Counted from the first letter of the stretch, positions 47,452 to 60,625 are shown. The stretch: 64,000 bases of DNA from Istiophorus platypterus (GCA_016859345.1 CM029122.1:3353001-3417000), one strand, 5' to 3'. Numbers and translations are program-made. The notes: generated by a model from the sequence alone, not told the origin.

Positions 47452-48373
47452 TTGTCAAGTCCTGACAAGGGATCAGCAACTGTCCTTTTATGGGTAAAGA
47501 TGAAGCTCAGGCTGCAGCCCCTAAGGTGAACCAACGCTGCCACGCAGTTCATCCTCTGACACAATATTAGCCACTAAATTTGCCCCCCCCCACATTGCCC
47601 TTTGATGTCCCCCAGTGAAAACCTCATACTGAAGGAAACGCTGGCCTGTGTAAAACATCAAAAAAGTAAGTCCACCTCAGCAGAAGAAAATTTCCACTTT
47701 CTGAGGAGGGGTTAGTTTTGGAGCCAAATTATTCCCTCCAAGCAAAAAACAACAAAAAAACCCTTAATTTGGCGAAGCCATTTCCTCAGGGAGGGTGTGC
47801 ACAGCCTCGTGTGTCTGCCACTTATTCGCATGTGAGATGCTTCACCAGTTATGTCCTGATCTTTATTAATCCGCAAGAAAAGCGTAAAAAGCATTAGAAA
47901 AGCTCCACAATAAAACAATAAGATAATACCTGCTATTAAAAGCACATTTCTAAAAGGCAGAAATGGATAAAGCATAAGGCTGCGCAGGTAACAGAGAGGA
48001 AGTTACAGTGCGAAGTGCAGAGGCTGAGGCTGATTCTCCTCCAGACAACTTCCTCAGATTAAACGACATCGCGTCTTCGTTTATCCACGGAAGCGTTCTC
48101 TGATCCGTTTATCCTTCCAGAGCCGTTACGGGTTGCTGCTGAAAATGACTGTTTATCGAATGAGGTTTGGTGAGAGCTAAGACAAGAGGTCAAGATGCAG
48201 GTCCACCCCTCTGTCCTCGGTCAATTATGGTTTTACTTCCTCAGGTTTTACTGCCCCCCCCCCAAACACACACACCTACCTATGCACCTGTGTTCATCGG
48301 CCCATCAGTGTAAACCAGCCCAATCCCCCAAATTTGCCCCATTGTGGTATTGTTCATATTGTGGACCTTTTTT

Positions 48374-48522
48374 GCCTGCCTGTCTGCCTGTCTGCCTGCC
48401 TGTCTGTCTGACTGCCTGTCTGCCTTCCTGCCTGCCTGTCTGTCTGCTTGTCTGTCTGCCTGTCTGCCTTCCTGCCTGCCTGTCTGTCTGCTGTCTGTCT
48501 GCCTGTCTGTCTGTTTGTAGGG
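48374..48522. repeat. CTGY tetranucleotide repeat
   Basis: About 150 bases of alternating CTGC and CTGT words with few interruptions. A longer pattern (CTTCCTGCCTGCCTGTCTGT) recurs twice, at about 48,424 and 48,468. Confidence 0.92.
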
Positions 48523-50959
48523 TTTTGGGTCCTCTTCCCTATTGTCCCTTACATGAACTGGGACGAAAAAAAAACTGACTGGAGTTAAGTTTAGCAAAGG
48601 GTCATAGTTCAGGTTTTAATAACCACTTTGTTAGGGTTATGGGACATTTGTCGTCATGGTTACAATAACCCACACATCTTGTCCAGATGCTGAGTCCAAA
48701 AACAACCCAACAAAAAAACCCTGTAGAGTAATCGATGCTTCTGTACCTGATGAGTCAGTTTGGGCTTTTGTCCGCTGAGATGAAGTAGAATTTCTCAGAG
48801 TGAGTCATCAACAGTTCTGCGGGTCCCGGGGAGAAAAGGGGAGGATTATTCGAGACTGGCCCGGTTCCAGCCCCAGACTCCGGTCCGTTGAGTCCACGAG
48901 GGCCCGGCGCCGTCCCACCGGGGCGAATCGTCCGGAAGTCTGGGCCACAACGCCGCGTCACTGGAGCCCTGTCGGCAAGACGACGCCTTCTTATTTTTCC
49001 TCCCTTTTTATTCCAAATACGTGTCGCCAACCAGCGTGTGCACCTGTTTGTCCAGGAACGTCTCCGACTAGTTCCTTCGCTTCGACTGACTTTCCGACGA
49101 ATCAAACCCAACTCGACGCGCTCAGCGGTCCGGGTGGCGGGGAACCCGCCTGATGAGGCGTTGACTCAAAGACCGATTGCAGCATCGCGGCTGGCGGTTC
49201 TTATTCAAGGTCTGTTTCAGCCCGGTTCGTCACACACACCGATTCAACTACTGCCGGCGCACACCACGGCCTTTATAGAGTCAGCAACTGCGACGGAGCA
49301 TATAAACCATGTGTTGAATGCATATACGTTGATGCGCAGAGTTCAAGAATCTGTATGTGTGATTTCACTGTTTGTCAATGGCAAAGTTCAGCCGATGCAG
49401 TAATGGGATTCAAAAGGCAAACGCACAGAGTTTCGGTTGTTGTAACACTTTGAGACCGCGCTTTGCTTTTGTGTGTGGGTGCGTAGGTTTGTGTGTGTGC
49501 GTGTGTTTTTTCTTTTTCTTGTTTCGAGACAATTAACGTTCCCGAAAACCTTCACTAACTTTTTGTTCAGTTAGCCTCAGCTGGTCTTGTCACCTCTCAC
49601 CTCCCTCTGAAGGTTGGAACAAACGGCAGAACCGGGGTCGGTTCTGCTTCCCCCCGTCGTGGCGTGTTTGCCCATTAGATCGGTTTCACGGGCTCGGCTG
49701 AAGCCATGGGGCTCTACTGATGTGCAACGCACAGCTGGATGTTTGTTTTGGTGCAGGTTCGAAGTATAACCCAACTGAAAGAAAAAAATTCTGGAGCATT
49801 TGCACCGTAAACGCTGCCAATAAAATTTAGGTCTCGATTAATAAAACTATAGCCGACCGAGGCGGTAGTTCAGTCGGAGGCGTGTCGCTGGCGTCAACCG
49901 GGGCCCCTGGAATTCTTAAGGCTCCTGCGACCGCTTGGCGCGCCGCTGACCCAGTTCCGGCGCCGGCGTCCATATTTAGCGGCTGCCCTGGACGGGGGAG
50001 ATTATCTCGGCGCTCTAAATAGCCGACGTATTGACGAGGAAGAAGCCGCCGTCCGTGTCGGTTTGTTGTTGTTGTTTTTTTTTTTTAATCGTATGCTCCG
50101 CACTGCTTCCTGCAGCAGGCAGTTAGCAAAGATGCGGGTGGGCGCTGTGCGTGCGTGTGTGCGCGTGGACCCCCCCCCTCCCACCGCCGCCGCTATCAGA
50201 GCCTCCACACGCTCTTCCTGTAGCGAGAGCCTGCTTAGCCCACAGCATCCTGCCCAGCGCTCTACAGGCGAACGGCAGTTAGAGGCATCCTGTCTGGCAT
50301 TGGGCTTCCAGCTGTAAACCCAAGCGCTGCCAACTTTGAGCCAGACTCTTCTGACTCCGGATCAGCCCCCCCCATGTCTTTTCCTCCACAAACATAATAA
50401 TTACTGTATGTCAGAGCTCCTGTTTCTGCCCCCCCATCCCCCCATCCCCCCACCCCCGGTGTCATCACTCCAATTATCATCAGTGTCCTAATTTGGCAGT
50501 GCTGCTCTCTCCCTGCTTTATGTCTTCGGACTACGTCTCAGCGGCGAACGCCCAGACACAACAGCGTCGGACGGGGCCGGCGGGTCGGGCTGCATTACGT
50601 TCGGGCTTTTCCTTTTTTTTCCCAGTGGCCAGCACCACCTGTCTGTGTTTACCCGCCATCGACGTCTCGAGTGAGTTACTGCTCTTGTCTTTTACTCGGG
50701 ACGTGGGGATGTGGAAAGTTGGATTAACAAAGTGAGCGACTATCATGACCTAACCTTCTATAAATTTGTTCTTGGTTGCACCTGCAGTGATTAATTTTTT
50801 TTTTTTTTTTTGTGGCCACCTCGGGGCAAAGGAAACAAGCCGTGAAATAAAACATTGGCAAACATTGTTAACAGGTGTTTATCTCCACGTCCAGCAGCAG
50901 CAGAGCAACACGGTGATTCGTCTGGATCTGACGTTGGTTGTTCAGTCATCTGATGAATC

Positions 50960-51260
50960 CTAGTCCAGTAATTTCCTCTCCTTTAGCTCTGTGTTTGGTC
51001 TCCACCAGCTCCTGAGGGAAATCTCTGACTCTTTATCGGCTAAACGCGCCGCCATGCTCACCAGCTGGTCTCCGACCGGGTCTTTCTGCTGTTTGCTGCT
51101 GAGCAGGTGGTGGACGGAGACTTTTCTTTTTTTAACAGCTCTTTCTCTGAAAGCGACTCTGTAATAGCGGTGAGAGTGAACCGGGGCAGTAAAGCGCCGT
51201 AAATCAGAGGCTACAGTCTCAGCTCATGATCCTCTGTAGGTTCATCACTGTGAGACCCCT
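50960..51260 (+). repeat. Dispersed repeat A, copy 5
   Basis: Contains GTTTGCTGCTGAGCAGGTGG, TAACAGCTCTTTCTCTGAAA and CCTCTGTAGGTTCATCACTG, collinear with the copy at 31,975-32,345. Confidence 0.7.
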
Positions 51261-53338
51261 TTAATACTGTCACATGACGTATTGTTATTGTAAAATTAAG
51301 CTTTTAGCCGCTTCACTGTTGGGTTAAAAGCATTTTGACCTAAACGACGATGTATCTCTAATCTCTTTTAAGCTCTTTCTCCCTGGCTATGTGCCCAAAC
51401 CCAACAAAACCCTATTCATAATGGTGGCTATTAATCATTTAGGAGGCCACTGACCAATCGGGGCGTCAGATTCAAAAACGCTAATATATGCAAATAGTTT
51501 CAAAAGGCAACGACACCTTTTTTATTTTGTCATTAAGACCTGTTGGTTTTTCCTGTTCAGAGAGTCACAAAATAATTCAGTTCCACCAGTGGCTTCAGAA
51601 TTATTTTTTTATTTCCCTACTAATTAATCATAGTCAAAAACATATCCAACACTTTGTAGCTTATCTTTCACAATCTGAATTTTAAGAAGAATAGGGATGT
51701 TTTTTTTGTTTTGTTTAGTTATTTTCCCTTTGTGGGGTCATCAATTAATTCTCTGCTGTTTCAAGAAATTACTTATAATGTTATACTACTAAAAAGAAAC
51801 ACCGACTCGGAGGTGATACACTCAGTACTGTGAATAACATTCACACAAGCCATTGGACACCGAAAGCTGTTTGGCACTGGACCATATACCTGATAATTAC
51901 ATCTGGAGCAGTCGACGCTGCATCAGTTCAAATGCTGCATTAAAGATACACTGGGGTTTGTTTGTTTGTTTTATTACTTTACTCAATTGCAAAGAAAAAA
52001 AAAATCAGCAGCACCTCAACCTCTTTGAATCCAATGTTAACTACCTGTAGATGGATTTAGATTTTAGATAAATATGTATAATAGATTCAGAAGCTACGCT
52101 AACACATAAACATAAACAACCTGTTTCTCTTTCATTACTTCACCGTTTTATCTCTCTCTGTATAAACGGCGTGACTGTCTCTGGTTTCCTACGCCGCCGC
52201 CGAGGCAGAGCGAGAGCCACGATGAAGGTGTAAACAGCCCCCCCCCCCGTCTCTTTCTTCTCGACGCCGAGAGCCTCAATGAGTCACCGGCGCTTGCATA
52301 AAAAGGCATAAAACGACAACAACAAAAAACAAAAACGCAGCACTGAGGCGGCAGATTCGAAGGAGGCTCAGGCAACCGGGTCTGTTTTCATTCGCTCGTT
52401 GATGAGAACGAGTCATAAGCCAGAGAGAGAGAGAGACGGCGTGAAGGAATACTTTGATATTTATGGGAAATATGCTCATACGCTTCCTGGCGGAGAGTCA
52501 GACTCTAAGGCCGACACCGATATCATACACGAGTGCTTTTTCATCCACCTGGTTTTAGCAGCAATTTCAAATATGTGCATAAAAAGTCCCAAGTGAGTGG
52601 AAACGGTGAAACTTAAAATATCAATGAGACGTTTTTTGGGGCTTTGTTTTGTTTTGTTTCGTTGTTTTGGGGTTTTTTTGTGCTTGACGGAGGAGGAAAA
52701 AATGGTGTAGTGATTAAAAAAAAATAATAAAATTAAACAAGAAAATAAAACCCTAAATCTGACGAAGTGCAATGAAAAACAGACCTGGCGAAAAATAACG
52801 AAGCATGTGGGGGAAACGTTAGCAGAAGAGATGAAAACATCAGATATGAGTGTGTTCAAGGTCACGTCAACCTTTCTTTCCTGGGTCCAGGATCTTTTCC
52901 CGAGCCTGAACCAGATTCTGTACAGGGTCTAAATACAGGGTCTAAACCAGAACCCATGAAACCTGATGTTTCCTGATGTTGGAGTTGCGTCAGGTGGATG
53001 CTCTGATTCAAGATTGGATTTTTTTTTTTTGTTTTGGTGGAAGAACAAACACGTTGTCCGCGAACGTTTCAGCGACGCGTTCAGTATCGGCGCTACTTCT
53101 CGCTACCAGCTGCAAAAATTCAAATCTACAAAATGTTGCGTGTTCAACATCACGTTTCCTACAGACGTATTTTCAGCGGGAAAGACGTCAGTTCCAGCGA
53201 CTTTGAAGGGAAAAAAACTGGATGAAAATCCGCGTGGCTTTTGGTCGGAGCCGAGAAAACCCACGGCGGTGGAGGGACGCGAAGGCACAAGCGTTGATGC
53301 ATATAATGTAGCTGCATCTGTTCATAGTTACCGTGGCA

Positions 53339-53385
53339 ATGTGTGTGTGTGTGTGTGTGTCTCTCTCTCTCTCTCTCTCTTCCCT
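53339..53385. repeat. (GT)n-(CT)n compound microsatellite
   Basis: GT run (53,340-53,360) directly followed by a CT run. A second CT run lies at 53,522-53,541. Confidence 0.93.
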
Positions 53386-54149
53386 CCATCTCTATCTCTG
53401 TCATCTGGCGCTCCACTCTGGTGACGTCATGGTTGCCGGGCAACCCCACGAGAAAACAGAATCCCTTTCTGCTCGGAGGGGGAGGACACCCCCCCCCCCC
53501 AGGGGCGCTTGATTTCCACGTGCTCTCTCTCTCTCTCTCTCGTACTCACATCCACGGTGAAATGCCCATTTTTGTTCCGTCTGAGCCAGTGGCATCGCCG
53601 GCCCGCCGGCCGGCCCGCCCACCGGCCTGCCGGCCCCCTGGCTCACGGCGGCGGTTGCCTCCCATGTAGTCCGGGGCTGAGGCGACAGCGGAGGCGGGGG
53701 AGGATGTTGAGGGGTAGAGTAGGACACTGCTTCGCTGATCGGTGTTAAAGGCCCAACACCCACAACGAGCTGCTGCCGCGGCACTAACAAGCGCAGCCTC
53801 CGTGGCCGAGGCCTGACACGACCTTTGCCTCAGGGCCTCGGGGCCACAGGACTCTGTTCACTCTCCTCCTAAAACTTTAACGATCCAATCACCGTTTAAT
53901 CAAAAAACCAACAATTCTTGGATGTTTTATAGGATTTTGCAATGGGGGCTTTTGCTTTTTATTTGAAATTCTAATTGTCATTTGAACAAGAGCAAATGGA
54001 CAGAAAGCAAATATTCGAGCTGTGATTACCTGCTTTAATTCATAATTCACAACTCCGGAGCACCTGAGCAGCATCGTGTCAAAGTGTTTCAGGTTCTCCA
54101 CTATAGATCGGTGAAATTATCAGCAAAGATGAGGCTGTTCTCCGACTTA

Positions 54150-54600
54150 GTTAAAAGCTCCGACTCACTCTGCAACGATAACAAGTCTGAGGACTCACCT
54201 GCTGGGACGGGTGGAGCAAAGTCGGCCGCACAGCTTTGTCCGGCTACGAGGTAGATATGCAAGTATATGCATGGGATACAGTATATGGGTTGTGTTTTGA
54301 ATTAGTTTGAACCGATTGCATGCTGGTTCTAGTTTGCTCAAACTGGATCTTTAAAAAGAAAAAAAAAAGTGACAGAGACTACACGTTGACCATCAGTCAC
54401 TTCCAGGCCATTTCCAAGCTGCTGCTCTCCACCACCGTCCTCAACTCAAAGCAGAGGAGGTTAGTCCAAGAAGGTGCTAAATTTGTCACTAGGTGCTTTT
54501 GTGAGGAAAAGTTGTGAAAGGGGTGTGAAAAGTCGGCACATCTAGTGACAAAGCAGCTAAGTTGGCAACACAGTCTATAAACAAGTGCCCCCCGATGACA
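54150..54600. repeat. Probable interspersed repeat copy
   Basis: Segments such as ACTCACCTGCTGGGACGGGT and CCATCAGTCACTTCCAGGCC resemble, from memory, a common teleost repeat. The open frame at 54,320-54,517 runs through it and ends in repeat sequence. Identification is not checked. Confidence 0.35.
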
Positions 54601-57600
54601 TATTAAGAAACCTTTTGCGCCAATTCATTTTAAAAGAGCAAGCGTGAATGGCAGAAATCCAACGCTCGGTCGGAGAGCCAATGGTGTAACTTCATCACTC
54701 AGCCGGTGATGACTGGCCCTGGCTGTAGCGGTGCAGCCAAAAATAGACGGACTCTGTCGTCAAAATGAGACTGAAGTCCGGGAAAAATACTGTTAACAAC
54801 CTTTTTATTGTTGTATAAGTACGTCTATATGCTAAATTATCACAAGACTTCTTTATATTACAGTTTTTTTTGCCTCATATGACAATAGAAACCTTCCATA
54901 GCTGTGCATTTGTTTTCCACTGATGCGTAACGGTTATGAGCTGCTGCAGCGCTGGACGAATTGGCGAATATAGAAAAGAATATAGTCACATTTCTCGACT
55001 TGTCCTTATCCCATTGAGCCTTGCTCTTGCAGACTATAATGTGAATTCTACATCACACAGTAAAAGGGAGGTTTGTGGACTGTAACATAACCTGTGTCTT
55101 CTCTGCCTTTTTTACTCTGGAATCAGGAACGAGGTTGTTGACATCATTCCTTTTTGTACAAACCCAGTATTTCCAAAAATATTTAAGAGTATAATTTTGT
55201 TTCTCCTTTCCACTAAAGTACCCAAGTTTTCCTCACTTGTTCTCCAAAATTTTGTTCTTCTTTCACTCTATTTACATTTAAGTCACAGTATGTCATTGGT
55301 ACCTGACTCATACAGTGAAATAAGCCTGTGATTTGAGGGATAATATATATAAATATATGAGAAGTATTGTGCGCTATGAACAATACGCCTGTGTTTTTTC
55401 TGGCCACGGCTACAAATAGACAGTTTGTATCTGAATAATGGAAGTGACTTCATCATCGGTATTATAATTTCATCTTTGTAGTCTAAAAATACATCACCTC
55501 AAAAATAAACAAAAGCAAAAAAAAAAAATAAAATAACTTTACAAATTATTAATTAAGTGTATATTTTACAATAATATTGCAAAAAAAACCCCCAAACATT
55601 ATGAGTATGACTCATAAGTAAAGCAGGTGACTAAACTCACAAGTCATTTTATGATAATCTGAGCTTTGAGGAATATATTAAAACTGTAAATTTTCATGCC
55701 GTCTTTCTTTTTGGTTTCTAAAAATAAGCTGTTATTCCCTGGGTGAACTGCAGTTAGTCAGCCGCGGCTTTTATCTCCTTCCCTCTCGGAGCTGTGTGTA
55801 CTCTGGCGTCAGTCAAAAGTCCTCCTTATCTCCAGTTCACGCAAAACGCACGAGCGAGGAGTCTCACTGGAACCAAGACGGATCGCGACACCGGGGCCAG
55901 GACGGCGCTGTCGGCCGGGCCCATCCGTCTTTTTCTCAGCGACGAGTGGCGTAGAGGGTTCCTTTTTTTTTCGCTTCAGAGAAGCACAGGAGCGGAGCGC
56001 TAATGACGGATGTTTTTCATTTGAGTGTCCCGGCGGAGCAGCAGGCACGAAGGAAGCGGGAGCGACTGACGAAGCTCTGCTTTAGTCCAACCCCGCGTTT
56101 GTCCTCTGTGCTTTTAATGCATCGTTACGTATTTCCCACTCGCTCCGATCTGTGTAGTTTCAGTTTTCAAGCCTCTGTCCCTGCAGAAATTAATGTACTG
56201 ACGTGCTTGACATAAAGAAGGAACAACAACGTATCAATGGAAAAAAGAGAATAGATGATTGGAGAAACCTGACTAATGCAGGTGCTTCCGCAAGGCTGAA
56301 CTGCACGGTGCAATCAGGCAGTTAAAATCCCATCATGCTCCGCGGCCCCGTCGATCATGATTCCGGATCAAGATGGAAAGAGGAAACGATCTTGACTCTG
56401 AGAGAGGGTTGATTGTCGGGGCAACGAATCGCAAGAACTTTAGCCTCAGAGACTGTGCCCCTGACTGGCGTTTCTATAGGAACAGTCACAAAAGTGACAT
56501 CTGCAGTCGGTAACCGTTGTTGACAACATCAGACGAGTGCGGTGCTTCAAAATCGGAAAGGTCGACGTCCCCGAGCCCGAGCTCGCTGAACCCCCGCGGG
56601 AAACGCCGGCCGTCCATTGAACGAGGGGGAATAACCTCTGGGAGCCCGGAGCCCATCGCTGGAGTCCCAGAGGCCGGCGGGGGCCGATGCCAAGGAGCGC
56701 TGGAGCCGTCCCGGTGGCACGTGGTGGCCCAACACCTTGCCGGTTTTTCCTTTAATTTGTCACCCCCCTTTATAAATAGATTGGACTGTATTATAAACAC
56801 CGAATTCCCCGCGGGGATTTAGTGAAGCCAGCATCCCCAACGCCCCCCCCCCCCAGGCTCGCTGTTTTCCCTCCGGCTCCTCGGTCCTATCATGCTCCAT
56901 CACTGTTCACCTCTTCCTCTGCTGTTAATCTCCTGTGCTCATACGTAACTGTCATCCCGACTGCTCCTTTGCCTCCTCCCCCCTCGTCCACAGCCGCCCC
57001 CCGTCCCCCTTTTATCTCTCAAACGACTCTGATATGTTGGAGATTTTTCAGTTCTGACTGCAGATATAGAGCTTTTTATACACTTTGCGTTTTAACCCCC
57101 AGGATGTCGATGATCCCTTTAACTCATCTTCTTCCTTCTCTCTCTTTCTCACCAGGTCAGCGAGGGATTTCTTATTTTATTTTTCTGCTGAGAGACCTTG
57201 TGCCATCTGAGTCATGAGCAGTAGTTAGTTACTGTGACCGACAGCCACTCGCCTTTTGTGGACGTACATCTGACTCGGCATCATCTCCAGAGCCGCGCAG
57301 GGAGCTGGACCACGTTTAACCACTGCCACATCGACTAACGGGCTATAATAAATTTATTTTTGCACCCTTCCGTTTCATTTCGGTTTCAAAAGTGGAACAT
57401 TCAGCATTTTGAGGACCTCGGCTTTGCCCTGCAAGACACCCTCGGCTGGACGACCTCGGCCGGACCCCCCCGGTTTCTCCCGCCTCCGCTGCTGACGTGG
57501 CCTTGGTTATTCCCCCCCCCATGCTTGCTCCAAAGGGGGCAGAGATGACATCCCAGAACGTCTTCGCCTCCGTCCTATTGCGCAACCCGACCCAGGGATA

Positions 57601-57697
57601 ACAGACAGTTCCCACCGGCGGCTCAGGGACAGACACACTCCCAGAACATACCCCCCCCCCCGACCCCCCCACCCCACATCACATCCTCTGGCTTCAG

Positions 57698-57769
57698 GCA
57701 GCATGGGAGACGGGAGCTGGGTATGTCTGAGCCCGGCTGAGTTTGCCCAGCTGCAGCAGTACAGCGAGT
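57698..57769 (+). CDS. dgkg: dgkg exon with start codon (22 codons of diacylglycerol kinase gamma)
   Basis: Diacylglycerol kinase gamma phosphorylates diacylglycerol to phosphatidic acid in signalling membranes. The exon starts after acceptor CTGGCTTCAG (57,697) and has ATG at 57,703 and donor GTGAGT at 57,770, ending in phase 1 after the T of a codon. The 22 codons read MGDGSWVCLSPAEFAQLQ then QYSE. The pattern W-x-x-L-[ST]-P-x-E-F-x-Q-L-Q-x-Y-[AS]-E is the N-terminus of type I DGKs (alpha, beta, gamma), and the first residues fit gamma best. The next codon would start with T, as expected for the conserved Tyr. Human DGKG adjoins CRYGS, which supports gamma over the paralogues. The EF hands, C1 domains and kinase domain must lie beyond the window; I found no further exon up to 64,000. 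Confidence 0.82.
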
Positions 57770-58118
57770 GTGAGTACCCACGTGTCCGAATCTGGAGGAT
57801 CCAGATTTTTCCGGTTTTGTTTGTTTGTTTGTTTGTTTGTTTGTAGGAGAATGTGGTGCGGATGATGAGTGTCTGTGTGCATCTGGTTGTCCGAGGCGTA
57901 GTTGTTGCCTACTTTTTATGCCTTCGGTTTTGTCTTGACTTGATCGTTTGGTCAATTTAACAAAATATGAAGTTGGAGCCGGAAACAAGACATAAGACAA
58001 ATACACACAAACATTTACAAAAAAAATACAGATTTTTAGTGATAATGACTCAAAATATCATAACAGACCCGTTCAGATCTGTCCTCTCCCATAGAGATTA
58101 AAAACACCGACAGTACAT

Positions 58119-58373
58119 TCACACCAGGTCCGACAAGCCGCCTCGCAGCCTGACACACTGCAGCCTGGGGAGCCGGGGGGGGTCTCGGATCCAGGCCGCG
58201 GGGTCCTGGTCCACGTGCACCGCAGGGGAGCGTCTCAGCCGGACGGAGTGCCTGGATGCTGCGTTGAAAGCACTGGCGAAGCCACAGAGCCACAGGCAGA
58301 TGACGGCGTCCTCGCCTACCAGGGGCCCCGAGGTGGAGAACCAGGCCCCCCGCGGTCTCCGTGACGTGTGACA
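58119..58373 (-). other. Unexplained GC3-rich open frame, possible terminal coding exon
   Basis: An 84-codon open frame on the minus strand ends in TGA at 58,119-58,121. About 85% of its codons end in G or C, while the overlapping 128-codon frame (58,036-58,422) has mixed third positions. The translation has ordinary composition, with a segment GEDAVICLWLCGFASAFNAA and an ending VRLRGGLSDLV. There is no in-frame ATG, and upstream a TGA directly bounds it; the acceptor-like CTACTTCAG (58,392-58,400) leads into other frames. It is antisense to dgkg. I do not recognise the protein. It could be a terminal exon, a gene relic, or chance in GC-rich DNA. Confidence 0.25.
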
Positions 58374-58916
58374 TCAAAGCAGCAGGCCTGAAGTAGTCGA
58401 GAGCGCTGGGACGTGCCTTCATGAGTAACGGGACAGATGGTGGTACTGTCCCCTGGACCTGGGACCTTTAGGTTTGGGCAGGGAGAAGAGACAGACCGGA
58501 TTGGGGGGGTATGAAGGGGACGTGGGTTGCGTACCCATGGTAACCATGGACGCCACCTTTCACAGGTTAAGTGACAGAATCACTCAAATCAATCGAAAGG
58601 AGAGCAAACACAGGACCAGGATGTTCTGCCTGGACATTTATGGTCACATTAATCTTCCCTGCCCCCCCCCCCATTGCCCCCCTTTAGCCTGCCGGATTAA
58701 CGCCGTGGCCGCCTCCTCCCTTCCACCTTTCCTCCCTTCCTCCCTCGCCAGGAACCACATTTGTTAGTCAAAAGAGCATCTGTCCGCCCGGTCCCTGTGT
58801 TGGCCGCCACCGATGATGAATTAGAGCGTTGCTCCACACCAGCGAGTCCATTGACAGGAGAAAAAAACGCTTGATTGGGCGTAAATCATTAGTGTTTATG
58901 GAGATGCCGGAAGTAA

Positions 58917-59030
58917 AATATATACATATATATATATATATATCTGTATGTATATGTATCTGTATGTATATGTATATATATGTGTATATGTATATATATG
59001 TATATGTATATTTATGTATATATTTTATCA
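58917..59030. repeat. (TATATG)n-type AT repeat
   Basis: About 110 bases of TATA, TATG and TGTA words, low complexity. Confidence 0.93.
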
Positions 59031-60149
59031 TAAGACCTAAACAGACAAAGTCCAGAAGTATTTTGCGACACATGCACGGCTATAACCACAGAGACCAAAA
59101 TATGGGGACAAAAAACCTACTTCTTTGCTTCTTAGTTCCAACATAAAACTAAAATCCACTGTTCCTTTTATTCTCCTTCACCAGGCCCAAATAAATCCTG
59201 TGGAGCTCATTAGAAAGGGAAAATTACATGAGCTTAGTACTCTGGAAAAAAATTATTTTTGGCAATCATGGTGCCATTTCAGCCAAAACTTGTCCATGTT
59301 TTCAGATGTATTTTTCCAATGTATTTTTTTTTTAATTTATTTTACCATTTTTAAGAATAGAATCAGGTTTAGAAGGAGACGGCTGTTTTCAGATCCCCTG
59401 GGCAGAATTAATCAAAGGTCTTATTTTGAAATGTCTGAGCAAAAGAGCGTTCGAACAATAAAAACAGTTCATCTCCAAATAATATTATATCGAGTGTCCT
59501 TTCCAACTGATCCCTGTCACAAATAGAAAAACGTGGGTTTCTCCATTTGGGTTTTTCAGTGTGATCTGCAGCCTGTTGCTTCCACATTCAGATTTTTTCT
59601 GGATATGGCAAAATATGGCGCATTTTTAGGGTAAGCCCCCAGACGGGAGAGGACACCTAAACAATTAAGGACAACCCTCAACACATTTATGCTGCTGTTG
59701 TGGTCCAGCAGGTTTTGTTTTGTTTTGTTTTGCCCCCCCCCCAGTCTATTAGTCCAGCTAATCTGGGGAGGGGCCACAATTGAAACATGACGCATCCCCC
59801 CAGGCCGGGAAGGTCTCATTTCCACCCCCGGCGAGGGGCCGGAGAGACAGAAAGGCTTGTGCATCAGCAGCCGATCAATAAAGGACTTAATGAAGGACAG
59901 CGGCTGTGTCCTTCTGTGGGGGGGGGTCTTTGAGGGAGCAGGCGGGATCGGACCGAGGGGTTAGTGTCATTAATAAGCCATATAATCAAATAGTCCTGGA
60001 ACAATCAATCGACCCATCAGTCACGGCCGTTTTGGTCACTGACTAATCACCTGAGCCGAGCGGTTCCCTCCAGCCCCTCCGATGTCAGGATGTGACGGTT
60101 CCCTCCGTGTTTTCACAGGGAGCCGGACCAATCTTTTCTGCGGTTCTTG

Positions 60150-60625
60150 AAATGTCAGCACGTTGATGATTGATCAATTAGCAGAAAAAATAATCAGCAG
60201 ATTAACCAAGACTGAAAAATGATCATCGGCTTCGGCCTAAATATCATCAATCAGAGCTCAAACAATTAGTTTATTCAACAGAAATTCATCAACGCCGAGG
60301 ATTTACTGATGTTCTTTGTTCTGAATAACTGTAAACTGAATTAGAGCTATAATGTATTTTATTAGTCTATTGATATAAAGATATACGACATCTATTTTCA
60401 TAATTGATTATTAGTTTTAAGTCATTTTTCAAGCAGAACTGCATAGCAAGCGATGTGCCTCTTTTTTTTTTTTAACCACTATTTGATGGTAAAAATCAAA
60501 TATACCTTTATATATAAAGTTGCCCTGGAATGGACCGAACAAGTAATTTATCAATTGGGGAAAAAAAATCAGATTAATCCATAATCGAATTAATCCGTCA
60601 TTCGCAGCTTTAAACTGAAAATGGG
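60150..60625. repeat. Remnants of the ATTAATCGATTA-type interspersed repeat
   Basis: Stretches such as CAGATTAATCCATAATCGAA (60,570 region), AATTGATTATTAGTTTTAAG (60,400 region) and CATTCGCAGCTTTA at the end fit the same repeat family as 9,100-9,320. It is decayed and may be two nested or broken copies. Confidence 0.45.

Larger units (their letters stand above)
42719..57697 (+). other. Inferred first intron of dgkg (about 15 kb)
   Basis: No exon recognised. It contains repeat A copies (44,558-44,612 partial, 50,960-51,260), microsatellites, a CTGY tetramer repeat, CpG-rich patches near 47,000-47,220 and 48,840-49,200, and repeat-like sequence at 54,150-54,600. Its limits depend on the leader exon call. 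Confidence 0.45.

Noticed and set aside
48374..48522. Possible CRISPR-like array
   Set aside because: A continuous CTGY microsatellite without spacers in a vertebrate genome.
48888..49403. 171-codon plus-strand frame
   Set aside because: No recognisable domain, no third-base bias and competing frames of similar length on both strands.
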